A stretch of 64,000 bases of DNA from Conchocele bisecta (GCA_029237695.1 CM055266.1:115647370-115711369); one strand, 5' to 3'; positions 44,864 to 54,233 are shown, counted from the first letter of the stretch. Numbers and translations: made by a program. The notes: generated by a model from the sequence alone, not told the origin.

Positions 44864-46773
44864 TTAACTCTTTGCATGCTAGCGGCGAAAATATCCGCCA
44901 AACGAATTAGGAGTATATGTTTTATTTCTCTCTGTAAATACAGTGCGACCCCGTTAGTACACGGAAATTCGGCGACATACAACCTTCCGTGTTGCTTATC
45001 CGAACCGTGCTATATCCGTTCTCGCCCAAGACCATCATAATGTCAACAAAAAATACATGTACACTGTGACTGCGAATGAACGACGTCGCCAATGCCTATA
45101 ATATGCCATACATTTTCACTGTTATCTTCGCATGTAATAAATATATTGAATCCAAGAATTGTTAACGTCATATTTTATTTATTCATCATGTTCATGTAGA
45201 ATGTAGATCTACGCAGGTCCGTGCAATCCATTATTGTAAACGCGTGTAGAAAATAGTGTAGTAAACGCGTGTAGCAATGACCCAATGACAGATATCCTGT
45301 TCCATCAGCTGCAACGTCACGTGACAAGCTTGTGCGTTGCAATCTGTGTTTACTCATTATGGTGAGCACAGGTGGAAGACTCGGACCTTATATGACACCA
45401 AAATAAATGCCTATTACAAAAATCCCATTATCCCACCCACCTGGTATCGTACTGTACATGACGTTAATAATAGAAGATAGTATGAGATCAAGTGGGTGGG
45501 GTAATTTATATTTTTGTAATGGTTATTTTCTTTGTGTCACACGTCCGACTATTTCCACCTGTGGGTTTGAGTACGCACAGAGTTATTAACCCTTTCAACA
45601 CCGCAGACCTGTATAGTGCCCCATAAACCTGTTGAGGTAATCAGGCTTATCACGTGAGATTTTCGATGAAGATGAATCTGATAATACTGTACATTTTCTG
45701 TAAACGATACCGAATGTTGACAAATATTAAATTAGTAATTATTACGCATTTTCTCTGAAAATGTTATCAACTTTCCGACATATTTGCAGAAAAAAGTCAA
45801 ATCATTCTCGGCGAAAATCTCAGTTATATAATAAAGTTGATTATCTCATGCACTGGCTCAATTATGATGTAGCGAAACAAGGCCAGGTTGTCACGTACAC
45901 ATTTGTGTACATGCGCCGGGGGCGTGGGCTCAATTGAAAACAAATTTCAGCAGTGCTGTAACAATTTATTTAATCTGGGTTGAGTCTGGGTTTAATCTGC
46001 GCGACTGATACGCGATCTCTGATTGGTCAGCCTTTACACCTAATTAATATTCCACCAATGGTGAGCGCGAACGCATGCCGGAAAAATAAAATCGAGCATG
46101 GAATTGTTTACAATTAGCACTGCTTTGTTACTGGGACCAATAATTGATCTTATTCCCAGTTAGCTCGGATTAATTTACGAAATGTGCAAACGTAATCAGC
46201 TGCACATTCACATTGGTGAGATAAAGGAGGCTATTCATTCGTCCATTTTGGGTCTAATTTGGGAAAGAACAAACAAACAAACAAACAAACAAACAAACAA
46301 ACAACGTCTCTAAATTAGGTCAATTATTTAATTAAACACAACAACTAATGCACGTACATACACTACCTTTATTTCAACTTCAAACACACAACGATAATAC
46401 ATACCGCACTTCTGTAATTAACAATACAATACCACTTTCGGCAGCAATATAATCGCAAATTTAACACGATTTCTGACAATAGTCGTGTTACAAATTTAAC
46501 ACGATTTTGATATACAAATAGGCAAAAAATTTGGGAGCCAAGGCACAACCGTGTACTAACCGAAATCGTGTTATAGTGAAGCATGTACTAACGGGGTCGC
46601 ACTGTATGTCTTCAAATTTCATTAGAATTGTGTCCTCCGGACACAATTCTAATGAAAATCCAAGACATATTCATGACATTTATAAGGAGAAATAAAAGAA
46701 AATATAATAAATTGTCATCTGCTATTTTTGAACTATTTATAGCTCACAAATTTCCCAGCATGCAAAGAGTTAA
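44864..46773. mobile_element. M3 MITE nested in SINE-A, split by pogo-like element
   Basis: TTAACTCTTTGCATGCTAGC (44864) to CCCAGCATGCAAAGAGTTAA (46773). The SINE target TTTAAAGTCTCATCC at 2050 shows the empty TTAA. The left 77 bp and right 167 bp of M3 are separated by the 1.66-kb insert. Confidence 0.75.
44941..46604. mobile_element. 1.66-kb nonautonomous pogo/Tigger-like element
   Basis: Terminal repeats CAGTGCGACCCCGTTAGTAC and its inverse GTACTAACGGGGTCGCACTG are perfect for 20 bp, with TA at 44939-44940 and 46605-46606. CAGTG.GACC ends with TA duplication are typical of pogo/Tigger elements. No transposase. It contains an M4 end fragment (45588-45625), an inverted pair around 45415-45520 (TTACAAAAATCCC / TTTTTGTAATGG) and an (AAAC)n run at 46268-46303. 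Confidence 0.75.
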
Positions 46774-46808
46774 TGTCTCATCCAACAAACCAGTGGGAAG
46801 GAAACACA

Positions 46809-46991
46809 GTGGAACCTCTCTAAACCAGACACCAAGAAAACACCTGTGGTCTAACTTTTTATATGTTTCTTTATCTCAGGTGATAATGTCTGTGTCTCAG
46901 AATGATCAAATGCCTGATTTACAATGAAACCTCTCTAAGCCGGACACCCTGGGGACCTCCCAGGGTGTCCGGTTTAGAGAGGCTTCACTGT
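46809..46991. mobile_element. Small pogo-like MITE
   Basis: CAGTGGAACCTCTCTAAACC to GGTTTAGAGAGGCTTCACTG, internal palindrome GGACACCCTGGGGACCTCCC. Flanks CA and TA suggest a mutated TA duplication in the SINE sequence GGAAATACAATG. A left-end-like fragment (CAGTAGAACCTCTTTCAATC) lies at 63450. Confidence 0.65.
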
Positions 46992-47094
46992 AATATGTAA
47001 GTATTTTCCCCACCGAGGACGAGTTGCAGGAATGACACCTCAATGATTGTATGACAAATATAGCTCCAGGTGAGACTTCATGGATGGATGCACA

Positions 47095-47370
47095 GACATA
47101 TCAACAACACTGGTCACAAACATTTGTGCTGTACTCCACGCCAGCATAAAATGTTTCATGCCGAACTAGGCACCAGATTCCGAATGAATTCCCATTCAGC
47201 TACATGCAGAAGATATAGCATAAAAACATTTTCGTTAAGTAACTGGCGCACGAAATTTGCGCCGATTACTAGAGGAAAAATGTGTTTATGCGATAGCCAC
47301 TCAGCATCTCATCACAAAACCGGTGCATTTTTCGACAAAAACATTTTATGCCGGAGCGGAGTGCATCAAT
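47095..47370. repeat. Dispersed repeat, sister of 13800-14045
   Basis: GTGCTGTACTCCACGCCAGC near the left and GCCGGAGCGGAGTGCATC at the right are partly inverse. Middle AGCTACATGCAGAAGATATA and CTGGCGCACGAAATTTGCGC. Probable MITE, ends not fixed. Confidence 0.45.
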
Positions 47371-47540
47371 AATGATAATCATCACCAAAGTCTCTTATCA
47401 GCTGGGGGGCTTATTGGTCGCTGTCACTGGGGAAATGGAGTTTCTGTCTACAGCAGGCAGTCCATCTCCTGACGCCCGTTTCACTAAACTTCCAACCATA
47501 AAAATGTTTGTATGATGATTTTTACATTTTACCTAGCACA

Positions 47541-47732
47541 TTAACCCTTAGAATGCTGGAAACGAAAAGTGTCGTCTGCTGTTGCTTAATATTTTGCCTT
47601 TTTCTCAATAAAAACATGGTTTGACAGCACTTCAGAATCATTTCATGTCAAACCATATTTTTATTGAGAAATAAGGCAATATATAAAAGCAACAGCAGAC
47701 AACAATTGTTGTGTGTAGCGGTCTAAGAGTTA
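47541..47732. mobile_element. M1 MITE
   Basis: TTAACCCTTAGAATGCTGG to GTAGCGGTCTAAGAGTTAG. A short internal deletion removes half of the core palindrome. A Harbinger-like left-end scrap (GCCCGTTTCACTAAACTTCC) precedes it at 47475. Confidence 0.65.
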
Positions 47733-48036
47733 GTATGAATGTCAGCAGATTGCTGGTGGAAAAATGCAATAAGCCTGGTGTTGCCAGAGTTTTCTCAAAT
47801 ATTACAATACAACAATTTGGCCAAAGGCTTAAATTGGAGTATTACATGCATGCTATCATTATGTGAGGGCTATCTACGAATGGTAAGACATGTTATCTTG
47901 ATTGTTAACAATGCTTCAACATCCTTCACATGAACATACATGCTATAAATAATGCATCACAAAGCATTGTACTCCCCATGTTATCGCATAAATGCACATC
48001 TAACACATTACCATGATTAATTCATCTTGAATATGT
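47733..48036. other. No gene recognised
   Basis: The plus frame 47739-47933 has no motif; no element ends. Confidence 0.35.
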
Positions 48037-48294
48037 TTAACCCTTTCAACACTACATACCTCTTTAGCAGTGTTTGCAAACAGTGTAGATCCAGATGAGC
48101 CGGCTCGTAATGAGCCGTCTCATCAGGATCTGCACTTTTTGCAACTACTTTTCATATTTTTCATAAAAAAAATATCCCCTTCTTATAATGGACTAGTCTG
48201 AAAATCGTTTTGTAATGATTCGATTGGTCCTTAAATTAACATATCACAGTCCATTTTAGTTACTAGTACATGTATTTAGGGTTGAAAGGATTAA
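48037..48294. mobile_element. M4 MITE
   Basis: TTAACCCTTTCAACACTAC to TTTAGGGTTGAAAGGATTAA, with CAGTGTAGATCCAGATGAGC and GTCTCATCAGGATCTGCAC forming an inner inverted pair. Confidence 0.7.
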
Positions 48295-48608
48295 ATAAGC
48301 ATAAAATCTTCACCAAATTTCTACATAATTTACAATAAATTGAACAGTTTTTGAGCATCTTTATGCAACAAGGCATATAAATGATTATCTCGGCTGAACT
48401 GAAATTCAAATTTGACACGCTGGAAACACATTACCCGGGAGCGTACTTTCATTGATTACACTTGCTTGGCCAGTGAAGAGTACAAAACAGATTTCAGCAT
48501 TCTTGAGCATATCTGCTTATCAAATCTTTCTGGTTTGTATATTATTTGGCAAGTGGGTCCTCTTACTGTGTTACTTTGAAGACAAATAGGAGAAAAACAA
48601 AATTTGGT
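48295..48608. other. No gene recognised
   Basis: No element ends, no credible exon. Confidence 0.35.
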
Positions 48609-48808
48609 TTAAAGCCTTTCAATGACAAATTAAAACTTGTTGTCTGCTGTTTATTTATTTTATTTTTTTTATCAAAAACATGTTTTGACAGCACGTTTGA
48701 ATTATTTCTCTAAAGTGTCGTCAAATCATGTTTTTATTAAGAAATATTAAAGAAAAAATATAACACAACAGCAGACGACAAATTAAGTTTCCCCATTCTG
48801 AGGGTTAA
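48609..48808. mobile_element. M1 MITE, diverged
   Basis: TTAAAGCCTTTCAATGAC, GTTGTCTGCTGTTTATTT, CACAACAGCAGACGAC, end CATTCTGAGGGTTAA. The left CCC terminus is mutated. Confidence 0.6.
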
Positions 48809-49044
48809 ATAATCACATCATGAAAGTAAAAATGTGAGAGCCATGACAAGCAATAGCCTGTGGAGCCAGAAATCAGCCTGGCCCGTGTGTAGTCCGGTCA
48901 CGGTCTATATTGTTCACTTGTTAGTTAAGTTTGCACCTATCGATGTCTGCCCTGCCCGAAGAGCAGTGAGAAGATGCAAGGTGTTGAAATCTAACAGCCA
49001 CTTGAGAACATCTTTGGGCTGTCTAATTCACACCACTGCATCAG

Positions 49045-49284
49045 GGGCCCGTGTCACTAAACTTCATACGATTAAAATGTACGTAAGTGCAAATTTAGGA
49101 TCGTCTGGAAATCTCAATTGATGGATTTACATTTATTGAGCATAGGCTGCATTTGCAGCCTATGCTCAATAAATGTAAATCCAATAATTGCTTACAAGAA
49201 AAATTTGTTAATGTGAAATTTACAGACTATCAGAATTTTGCACTTACAAACATTTTAGTCGTAAAAGTTTAGTGAAACGGCCCC
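49045..49284. mobile_element. Harbinger-like MITE (HB4)
   Basis: GGGCCCGTGTCACTAAAC to GTTTAGTGAAACGGCCCC with CAG duplication (49042-49044, 49285-49287). Central palindrome GAGCATAGGCTGCATTTGC. Confidence 0.7.
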
Positions 49285-49420
49285 CAGTTGTCTTTTGTTT
49301 TTACATCAATTAGCTATCTAAATGCCAATCACAACCCCACCTCTTCACACCCCCACCCCCTACACACACATTTCGCCAAATAACCAGTTGAATTCTTAAC
49401 ATTATCACACAACAGCAAAC

Positions 49421-49560
49421 AAAGTGAAAGGGTTTAACATCCCAGCAGCAGTTAAGGTCATATAGAGATGGGTCTTCAGTTTCACGTTTTTGCTTAGAAA
49501 AATGGTAAATATAAAATAAACAGCAGATGACAAAATTTAATTCAGCATTATAAGAGATAA
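49421..49560. mobile_element. SINE-A 3' fragment joined to M1 right fragment
   Basis: GTGAAAGGGTTTAACATCCC and GGTCATATAGAGATGGGT belong to SINE-A. From about 49490, AAATAAACAGCAGATGAC and CAGCATTATAAGAG belong to M1. Confidence 0.5.
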
Positions 49561-49575
49561 ACAATTCAAACATAC

Positions 49576-49773
49576 CTATAGAAGCTTTACCCCATACTTC
49601 GACAGTAAATATGCCCATAGAGTGGTTCCCCTTGGCCAGCAACGCCCCATCGCTTCTATGTGGCTCCAGCTTCCAGAGGATTTTCGGCGGTTCATGGTGT
49701 GAGATGACCTGCAGCTGCTCGTTGTCAAATTCCTCACCCCATGGGTTCCAGTTCTTGTCATCTTCGGCCAGTT
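49576..49773 (-). CDS. Candidate internal host exon (66 codons, phase 1-1)
   Basis: Best host coding candidate in the window. On the minus strand a pyrimidine-rich acceptor, CTGTTGTTTCTCCCTCCAG, leads into an open 198-bp segment that ends CTTCTATAG before the donor GTATGT. Translation includes LAEDDKNWNPWGEEFDNEQ, VISHHEPPKILWKLEPH and LLAKGNHSMGIFTVEVWGK: mixed, acidic, with four Trp, unlike the repeat-derived frames around it. Both ends are in phase 1. I do not recognise the protein. The surrounding DNA is SINE and MITE debris, as expected for an intron. The frame continues to 49810 but residues upstream of the acceptor (LLFLPP) read through the splice signal. Confidence 0.5.
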   Translation of the reverse strand, partial: NWPKMTRTGTHGVRNLTTSSCRSSHTMNRRKSSGSWSHIEAMGRCWPRGTTLWAYLLSKYGVKLL

Positions 49774-49831
49774 CTGGAGGGAGAAACAACAGAAATTGTG
49801 ATTGCAACACTAAACGTGAAAGTGAATTGAC

Positions 49832-50700
49832 TTAACCCTTACACCGCTATCTTATTTTTTTGTCGTCTGCTGTTTATTTTATATTTTACATTCTTATCAT
49901 CAAAAACATGTCAAACCATGTTTTTATTGAGAAATAAGGCAAGATATAAAAGCAACAGCAGACGACAATTGTTGTGAGTAGCGGTCTAAGGGTTAACAGT
50001 CAAACCATGTTTTTATTGAGAAATAAGGCAAGATATAAAATCAACAGCAGATGACAATTGTTGTGAGTAGCGGTCTAAGGGTTAACAGTCAAACCATGTT
50101 TTCATTGAGAAATAAGGCAAGATATAAAAGCAACAGCAGACGACAATTGTTGTGAGTAGCGGTCTAAGGGTTAACAGTTTTTGTTTTTTTTAGCTTATAT
50201 TTAACGGCGGCACTGGCTCTATGACCTTGCATGCTGTCTCCCAAGAATGGGAGAAAGAACGGAGGTAGAGATTCTTGAGAAAAGCCGGTAATTCGTATTT
50301 ACAGAGCAAAGTACTACGAATTATCGGTACCCATTTACAGCTGGGTGAACTGGAGCAGTGTGGATAAAGTGTCTTGCTCAAGGACACAACGCACGCCGCT
50401 AGTCAGGCTCGAACCCACGACCCTTGGATCAGTAGTCCGACACACTAACCATTACGCCACGGCGCCACGGCCACGGGTTAACAGTCAAACCATGTTTTCA
50501 TTGAGAAATAAGGCAAGATATAAAAGCAACAGCAGATGACAATTGTAGCGGCAACAGCCAAGGCAAAGGGTAACAGTCACAATTGTCCATTGAGAAATAA
50601 GGCAAGATAAAAGCAACAGCATACAAGTTCAGGAAGACATGTTGAAATGGAAGTAGCGTCAAGGAACAAACATTGTTGTGAGTAGCGGTCTAAGGGTTAA
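49832..50700. mobile_element. M1 MITE amplified as ~92-bp tandem right-end units
   Basis: The left end TTAACCCTTACACCGCTATC appears once at 49832. The right part (GTCAAACCATGTTTTTATTG, GAGAAATAAGGCAAGATATA, AACAGCAGACGACAATTG, TAGCGGTCTAAGGGTTAAC) then repeats at about 49910, 49998, 50088, 50482 and, rearranged, to 50700. A V-domain SINE (50185-50468) splits the series. Confidence 0.7.
50185..50468 (-). mobile_element. tRNA-derived SINE with V-type central domain
   Basis: Minus strand: tRNA-like head GGCGCCGTGGCGTAATGGTT (A box) and CGTGGGTTCGAGCC (B box). It continues with GTCCTTGAGCAAGACACTTT and CCACACTGCTCCAGTTCACC, the conserved stretch known from V-SINE/SINE2 families in fishes and invertebrates. 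Then AGCTGTAAATGGGTACCG, GGTCATAGAGCCAGTGCCG and an A-rich tail. The plus frame 50345-50539 is its antisense. Confidence 0.65.
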
Positions 50701-50774
50701 CATCCCAGAAAAGCTAAGGTCATGTAAGGATGGGACCTCGGTTTCAAGTCCCATCCGAAAGACCAGTGGGATGG

Positions 50775-50977
50775 ATTAATTTATTGGTGTTTAACGGCCT
50801 ATCAACAGCTAAGGTCATTTAAAGCCGGGCCAACGGGTTTGATCCTGCATGTAATCTGCTGCATTGGGGAGAAAATCCCAAATTCAGAATGGAATATTTA
50901 CATTGAAATAAATATATATTCAGCCCTGAAATTAGAATAACGTGACCTGGTGCCAGGTCCATACCACACCAGTCACC
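50775..50977 (-). mobile_element. SINE-B inserted in SINE-A
   Basis: The flanks GACCAGTGGGATGG (50761-50774) and GGTCAATGGGATGG (50978-50991) are a 14-bp target duplication with two mismatches. Body as in the other copies (GGCCTATCAACAGCTAAGG, AAAATCCCAAATTCAGAA). Confidence 0.7.
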
Positions 50978-51093
50978 GGTCAATGGGATGGAAATACTAT
51001 GAAAGTATTTTTCATGCCTAGGGTAGGGATGGAATTCTCAACCTCTGTTTTTGATGTCCAGTGTCCTAACATCTAGGCCACAATCCATCCCTG

Positions 51094-51546
51094 ACTGTAA
51101 GGATAACTTAGCATGTCCTTACGAAGCTTACCTATGGAGGTTGATAGAAGTGACAAACACATAATGTTTGGTGGAAGTATATTTATTATTTGTCATAGTG
51201 TCTCGACCAATGAAATCATAGCATTTCATTTCAACTAATCACATATTGTCACTCTCTTGCCAATTTAGAACCAGACATCATTGCATTGTTGTCAGAAATT
51301 CACGTGACGCATATCCTATTAAGATGTGTACGTGCGCGTTTCAGTGTCAAACCGCCAATAATGAAGTAGTTCGTAATTCGAAAGCATGTTTAGAGGCGTG
51401 ACTACATTCAAACAGACATGTGCATGCGAAGAGGTGGGTCAAGCAATAAGGTAGGTATAGTTCACATAATATACGAACTATAACCATTACATACAGGTCA
51501 TCATCAGGCTCCATGAGTGATCTTACTCAGGAGCTAGCAGGATCAG
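51094..51546. other. No gene recognised
   Basis: About 450 bp with no element ends seen and no good splice-bounded frame. Confidence 0.35.
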
Positions 51547-51787
51547 GAGGCCGTTTCACTAAACTTCGTACAACTAAAATGTTCCTAAGTGCAAATTTAA
51601 GATCGTCTGGAAATTTCAATTGATGGATTTACATTTATTGAGCATAGGCTGCATATGCAGCCTATGCTCAATAAATGTAAATCCGTAATTGTTTACAATA
51701 AAAAAGTGTTAATGTGAAATTTACAGACTATCATACTTCTGCACTTACGAACATTTTAGTCATAAGAAGTTTAGTGAAACAGCCCCC
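51547..51787. mobile_element. Harbinger-like MITE (HB5)
   Basis: GGAGGCCGTTTCACTAAAC to GTTTAGTGAAACAGCCCCC; the same central palindrome. TCA may flank both sides. Confidence 0.65.
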
Positions 51788-51837
51788 TCATCTCCAGTCA
51801 CATATAGATCAGGAGCTTCGTGTAAACTAGCCACAAA

Positions 51838-52070
51838 TGAGACAAACCGTGTGCTTTTGTACCTTTTGAAGATGAGAGATTTTTCAGGTAAAAGGATTTA
51901 CAGGAACCGTGATATTTTATGTAAATGATGTTGAAAGTTGTCGAAATTTTCATAGTAAATACAGAATTATTTTCCACAAATCCAAAATTTCATCAACTTT
52001 CAACAAAATTTATGGAAAATATCACTCTTTGTGAATATTTTTCATGAAAAATCACACATGGCTTGTCTCA
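51838..52070. mobile_element. M8 MITE
   Basis: TGAGACAAACCGTGTGCTTT to AATCACACATGGCTTGTCTC, with AAAATTTCATCAACTTTCAA in the middle. Confidence 0.6.
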
Positions 52071-52071
52071 A

Positions 52072-52430
52072 ATGTCATAAGCCCAACTCCCAAAGTCACA
52101 GGTGTTGATAAAAAATGACCACAAATTGCATAAGCCCAATTTCTCCAGCCACAGGTCATGAGCTAGATGGGCCACAGATTGCATAAGCCCAACTCCTAAA
52201 GTCACAGCTAGATGGGCCACAAATGGCATAAGTCCAACTCCTAAAGTCACAGCTAGATGGGCCACAAATGGCATAAGCCCAACTCCTAAAGTCACAGCTA
52301 GATGGGCAACAAATGGCATAAGCCCAACTCCTACAGTCACAGCTAGATGGGCCACAAATGGCATTAGCCCAACTCCTAAAGTCACAGCTAGATGGGCCAC
52401 AAATGGCATAAGCCCCAATCCTCCAGTCAC
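52072..52430. repeat. 45-bp minisatellite derived from the M6 terminal repeat
   Basis: Six regular 45-bp units from about 52160 (AGCTAGATGGGCCACAAATG, GCATAAGCCCAACTCC, TAAAGTCAC), preceded by two looser units. The unit resembles the M6 right end (CACAAATCCCATAAGCCCC, TCTCCAGTCACAGCC). Because 45 is divisible by 3, minus-strand frames of 120 aa stay open; they are repeat translation. Confidence 0.75.
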
Positions 52431-52757
52431 CGAACAGACTTATACAGTTGCCCTCAGTAGCAGGGATAAAGGGATCAACACTGTTATATTCTCTTTGTGC
52501 ACTCATTGAAGCATTTTCCATGGAGATTATGTAACAGATACCTCAATGCAGCAATTACATGATGTTATGCTCAATTGAAGAAAGAGAAATGTGGCCGTGA
52601 CTGGGGAAATGGGGCCTATGCAACCAATGTAGCCCCAGATCAGCCTGCGCATCCGCGCAGTCTGATCAGGGTCTGCATTGTTTGCCATTCCATCAATGAA
52701 ACAAACAAGCAATACAGATCGTTATCAGGCTACAAGAGTGTGCTATTTGATCAAAAG

Positions 52758-53211
52758 AGGGATAGGTTGTGGCCTAGAGGTTAGAACACCTGGGGCCCGT
52801 TTCACTATACATGTACTTCGTACGATAAAAATGTTCGATAAAAATGTTTGTAAGTGCAAAATTATGATAGTTTGTAAATTTTACATTAACAATATTTTCT
52901 TATAACCAATTGTTGGATTTACATTTATTGAGCATAGGCTGCATATGCAGCCTATGCTCAATAAATGTAAATCCATCATTTGAAATTTCCAGACGATCCT
53001 AAATTTGCACTTACAAACATTTTAGTCATACAAGATTTAGTGAAACAGCCCCCTGACTTCCAATCCGGAGGTTGTGGGCTCCAATAGGCATCATCAAAAA
53101 TACTTTCATAGTATTTCCATCCCACTGGTCTGTCGGATGAGACTTTAAACTGTGGTCTTGTCTCTATATGACCATAGCTGTTGCTGGGACGTTAAATCCA
53201 TTCACTTTCAC
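52758..53211 (+). mobile_element. SINE-A with 12-bp target duplication, split by HB6
   Basis: Flanks TTTGATCAAAAG (52746-52757) and TTTGATCAAGAG (53212-53223). The head AGGTTGTGGCCTAGAGGTTAG.. is cut after ACACCTG by HB6 and resumes ACTTCCAATCCGGAGGTTG. It ends GGGACGTTAAATCCATTCAC then TTTCAC. Confidence 0.7.
52793..53052. mobile_element. Harbinger-like MITE (HB6) nested in SINE-A
   Basis: GGGCCCGTTTCACTATAC to GATTTAGTGAAACAGCCC, CTG duplication at 52790-52792 and 53053-53055. The empty site in SINE-A is AACACCTGATTTCCAATCCG, seen inverted at 2145-2165. The left arm carries a short extra repeat (AAAATGTTCGATAAAAATGT). Confidence 0.75.
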
Positions 53212-53276
53212 TTTGATCAAGAGCTACACAGATCACACATCCAATAAGCTCCATTTCTCCAGTCACAGCCACAAGT

Positions 53277-53607
53277 CATCAGCCAATTGGGATAATTGCA
53301 GGGATAGCTAGTCAAAACAAGCATGTCTGATGAATGCATACAATTCTTCAGAAGCAAAACATCCAAACAAAGTGTAACTGTTGATTTATATTACTGTTTT
53401 TATTCTAACGCATGTGCACCTTAGTGCAAGCTGATGGAAAACCAGAGTGAGTTGTCAGCTGACAATAAATCATAATAGGATAATTACAAACTGGTCACAT
53501 CCAGTTAGTGATGCACATACATTATTATTGTCACTAGTAAAGATAAAGAAACTTTAAAGTAAATGAGTAAATATCCTTGTAACCGCTAGCTACATTATAT
53601 TTAGCTG
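53277..53607. other. No gene recognised
   Basis: No element ends or motif-bearing frames. Confidence 0.35.
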
Positions 53608-53750
53608 ACATTTTCCGCTCTACAGGCAACAGGTTGCACTATATCGCTACACTACAGTCAACGTAAAAAATGTGTGTAATAGCATTTACCGGTACATTTC
53701 GCACACTAAAATATAGAAAAAACCTGCAGGTCGTTGATATGTTCATACTT
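53608..53750. repeat. Dispersed repeat, sister of 24145-24285
   Basis: ACATTTTCCGCTCTACAGGC, AACAGGTTGCACTATAT, CACTACAGTCAACGT and CGTTGATATGTTCATACTT are shared. The match stops before the candidate exon at 53813. Confidence 0.45.
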
Positions 53751-53812
53751 CGCTATATTGTTATTGAGAGACAATTCTACAATATGACACAAAAATATTA
53801 CCATAAACGTAC

Positions 53813-53903
53813 CTAATAAAGTGTGTATTAGCAAAATTTGTAGCTCACTCTCCACGAAGTAGACAAAGAACGCTTCAAACGCAGGCGCACATTTGGAAAG
53901 CAT
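53813..53903 (-). CDS. Possible first coding exon of the same host gene
   Basis: Minus-strand ATG at 53901-53903 opens 30 codons (MLSKCAPAFEAFFVYFVES, ELQILLIHTLL) plus one base before the donor AG|GTACGT. The ending phase (1) fits the acceptor of the exon at 49576-49773, and the joined codon would be GAA. The intron would be about 4 kb of nested repeats. Evidence is only the start codon, donor and matching phase; the frame reads on past the donor to 53706, so this remains speculative. Confidence 0.3.
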
Positions 53904-53989
53904 ACTCCGTCATAACGCTTACATGTATGTAATGCTCCTGATCTGTATCTGTTATATTCAAATTTCCCACCAGTAACTACACATATCCC

Positions 53990-54233
53990 TTAACTCTTTG
54001 CATGCTGGGAAACTTGTGGGCTATAAATAGTTCAAAACTAGCGGACAAAAATTCATCATATTTTCTTTTATTTCTCCTTGTAAATATCATGAATGTGTCT
54101 TGGAATTTCATTAGAATTGAGTCCTGAGGACTCAATTCTAATGAAATTCCAAGACATATTTACAGAGAGAAATAAAACATATAGTCCTAATTTGTTTGGC
54201 GGATATTTTCGCCGCTAGCATGCAAAGAGTTAA
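53990..54233. mobile_element. M3 MITE
   Basis: TTAACTCTTTGCATGCTGGG to CGCTAGCATGCAAAGAGTTAA (last bases at 54233), inverted relative to 23293-23540; palindrome GAATTTCATTAGAATTGAG / CTCAATTCTAATGAAATTCC. Confidence 0.7.

Larger units (their letters stand above)
44465..47010 (-). mobile_element. SINE-A copy holding four nested insertions
   Basis: The SINE pieces are AAATGTGAAAGTGAATTGGT at 44468-44487, then CGTCCCATCAACAGATAAGA to CCACAG (44821-44863), then TGTCTCATCCAACAAACCAG to GGAAACA (46774-46808), then about 46992-47010. The gaps hold M7, M3 (itself split by a pogo-like element) and a second pogo-like MITE. Read in order, the pieces match the uninterrupted copy at 1994-2190. Confidence 0.65.
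49813..51093 (-). mobile_element. SINE-A copy with nested M1 array and SINE-B
   Basis: Pieces: ACGTGAAAGTGAATTGAC (49814-49831), CATCCCAGAAAAGCTAAGG to GGGATGG (50701-50774), and GGTCAATGGGATGGAAATAC through GCCTAGGGTAGGGATGGAAT to the tRNA-like head CTAACATCTAGGCCACAATC (50978-51093). The M1 array entered the same TTAA that M7 used in the 44465 copy. Confidence 0.6.
52594..53276. mobile_element. M6 MITE interrupted by SINE-A (with nested HB6)
   Basis: The left part 52594-52757 (TGTGGCCGTGACTGGGGAAA to GTGCTATTTGATCAA) and right part 53212-53276 (TTTGATCAAGAGCTACACAG to CAGTCACAGCCACA) join into a full M6. The empty site reads TATTTGATCAGGAGCTACAC at 30688-30708. Confidence 0.7.

Noticed and set aside
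49774..49810. Extension of the candidate exon upstream to an ATG at 49808-49810
   Set aside because: It reads through a strong acceptor (TTTCTCCCTCCAG), so these residues are more likely intronic.
52068..52521. Minus-strand 120-aa frames with GLMPFVAHLAVT repeats
   Set aside because: Produced by a 45-bp minisatellite whose length is a multiple of 3; two frames are open in parallel and the unit derives from a MITE.
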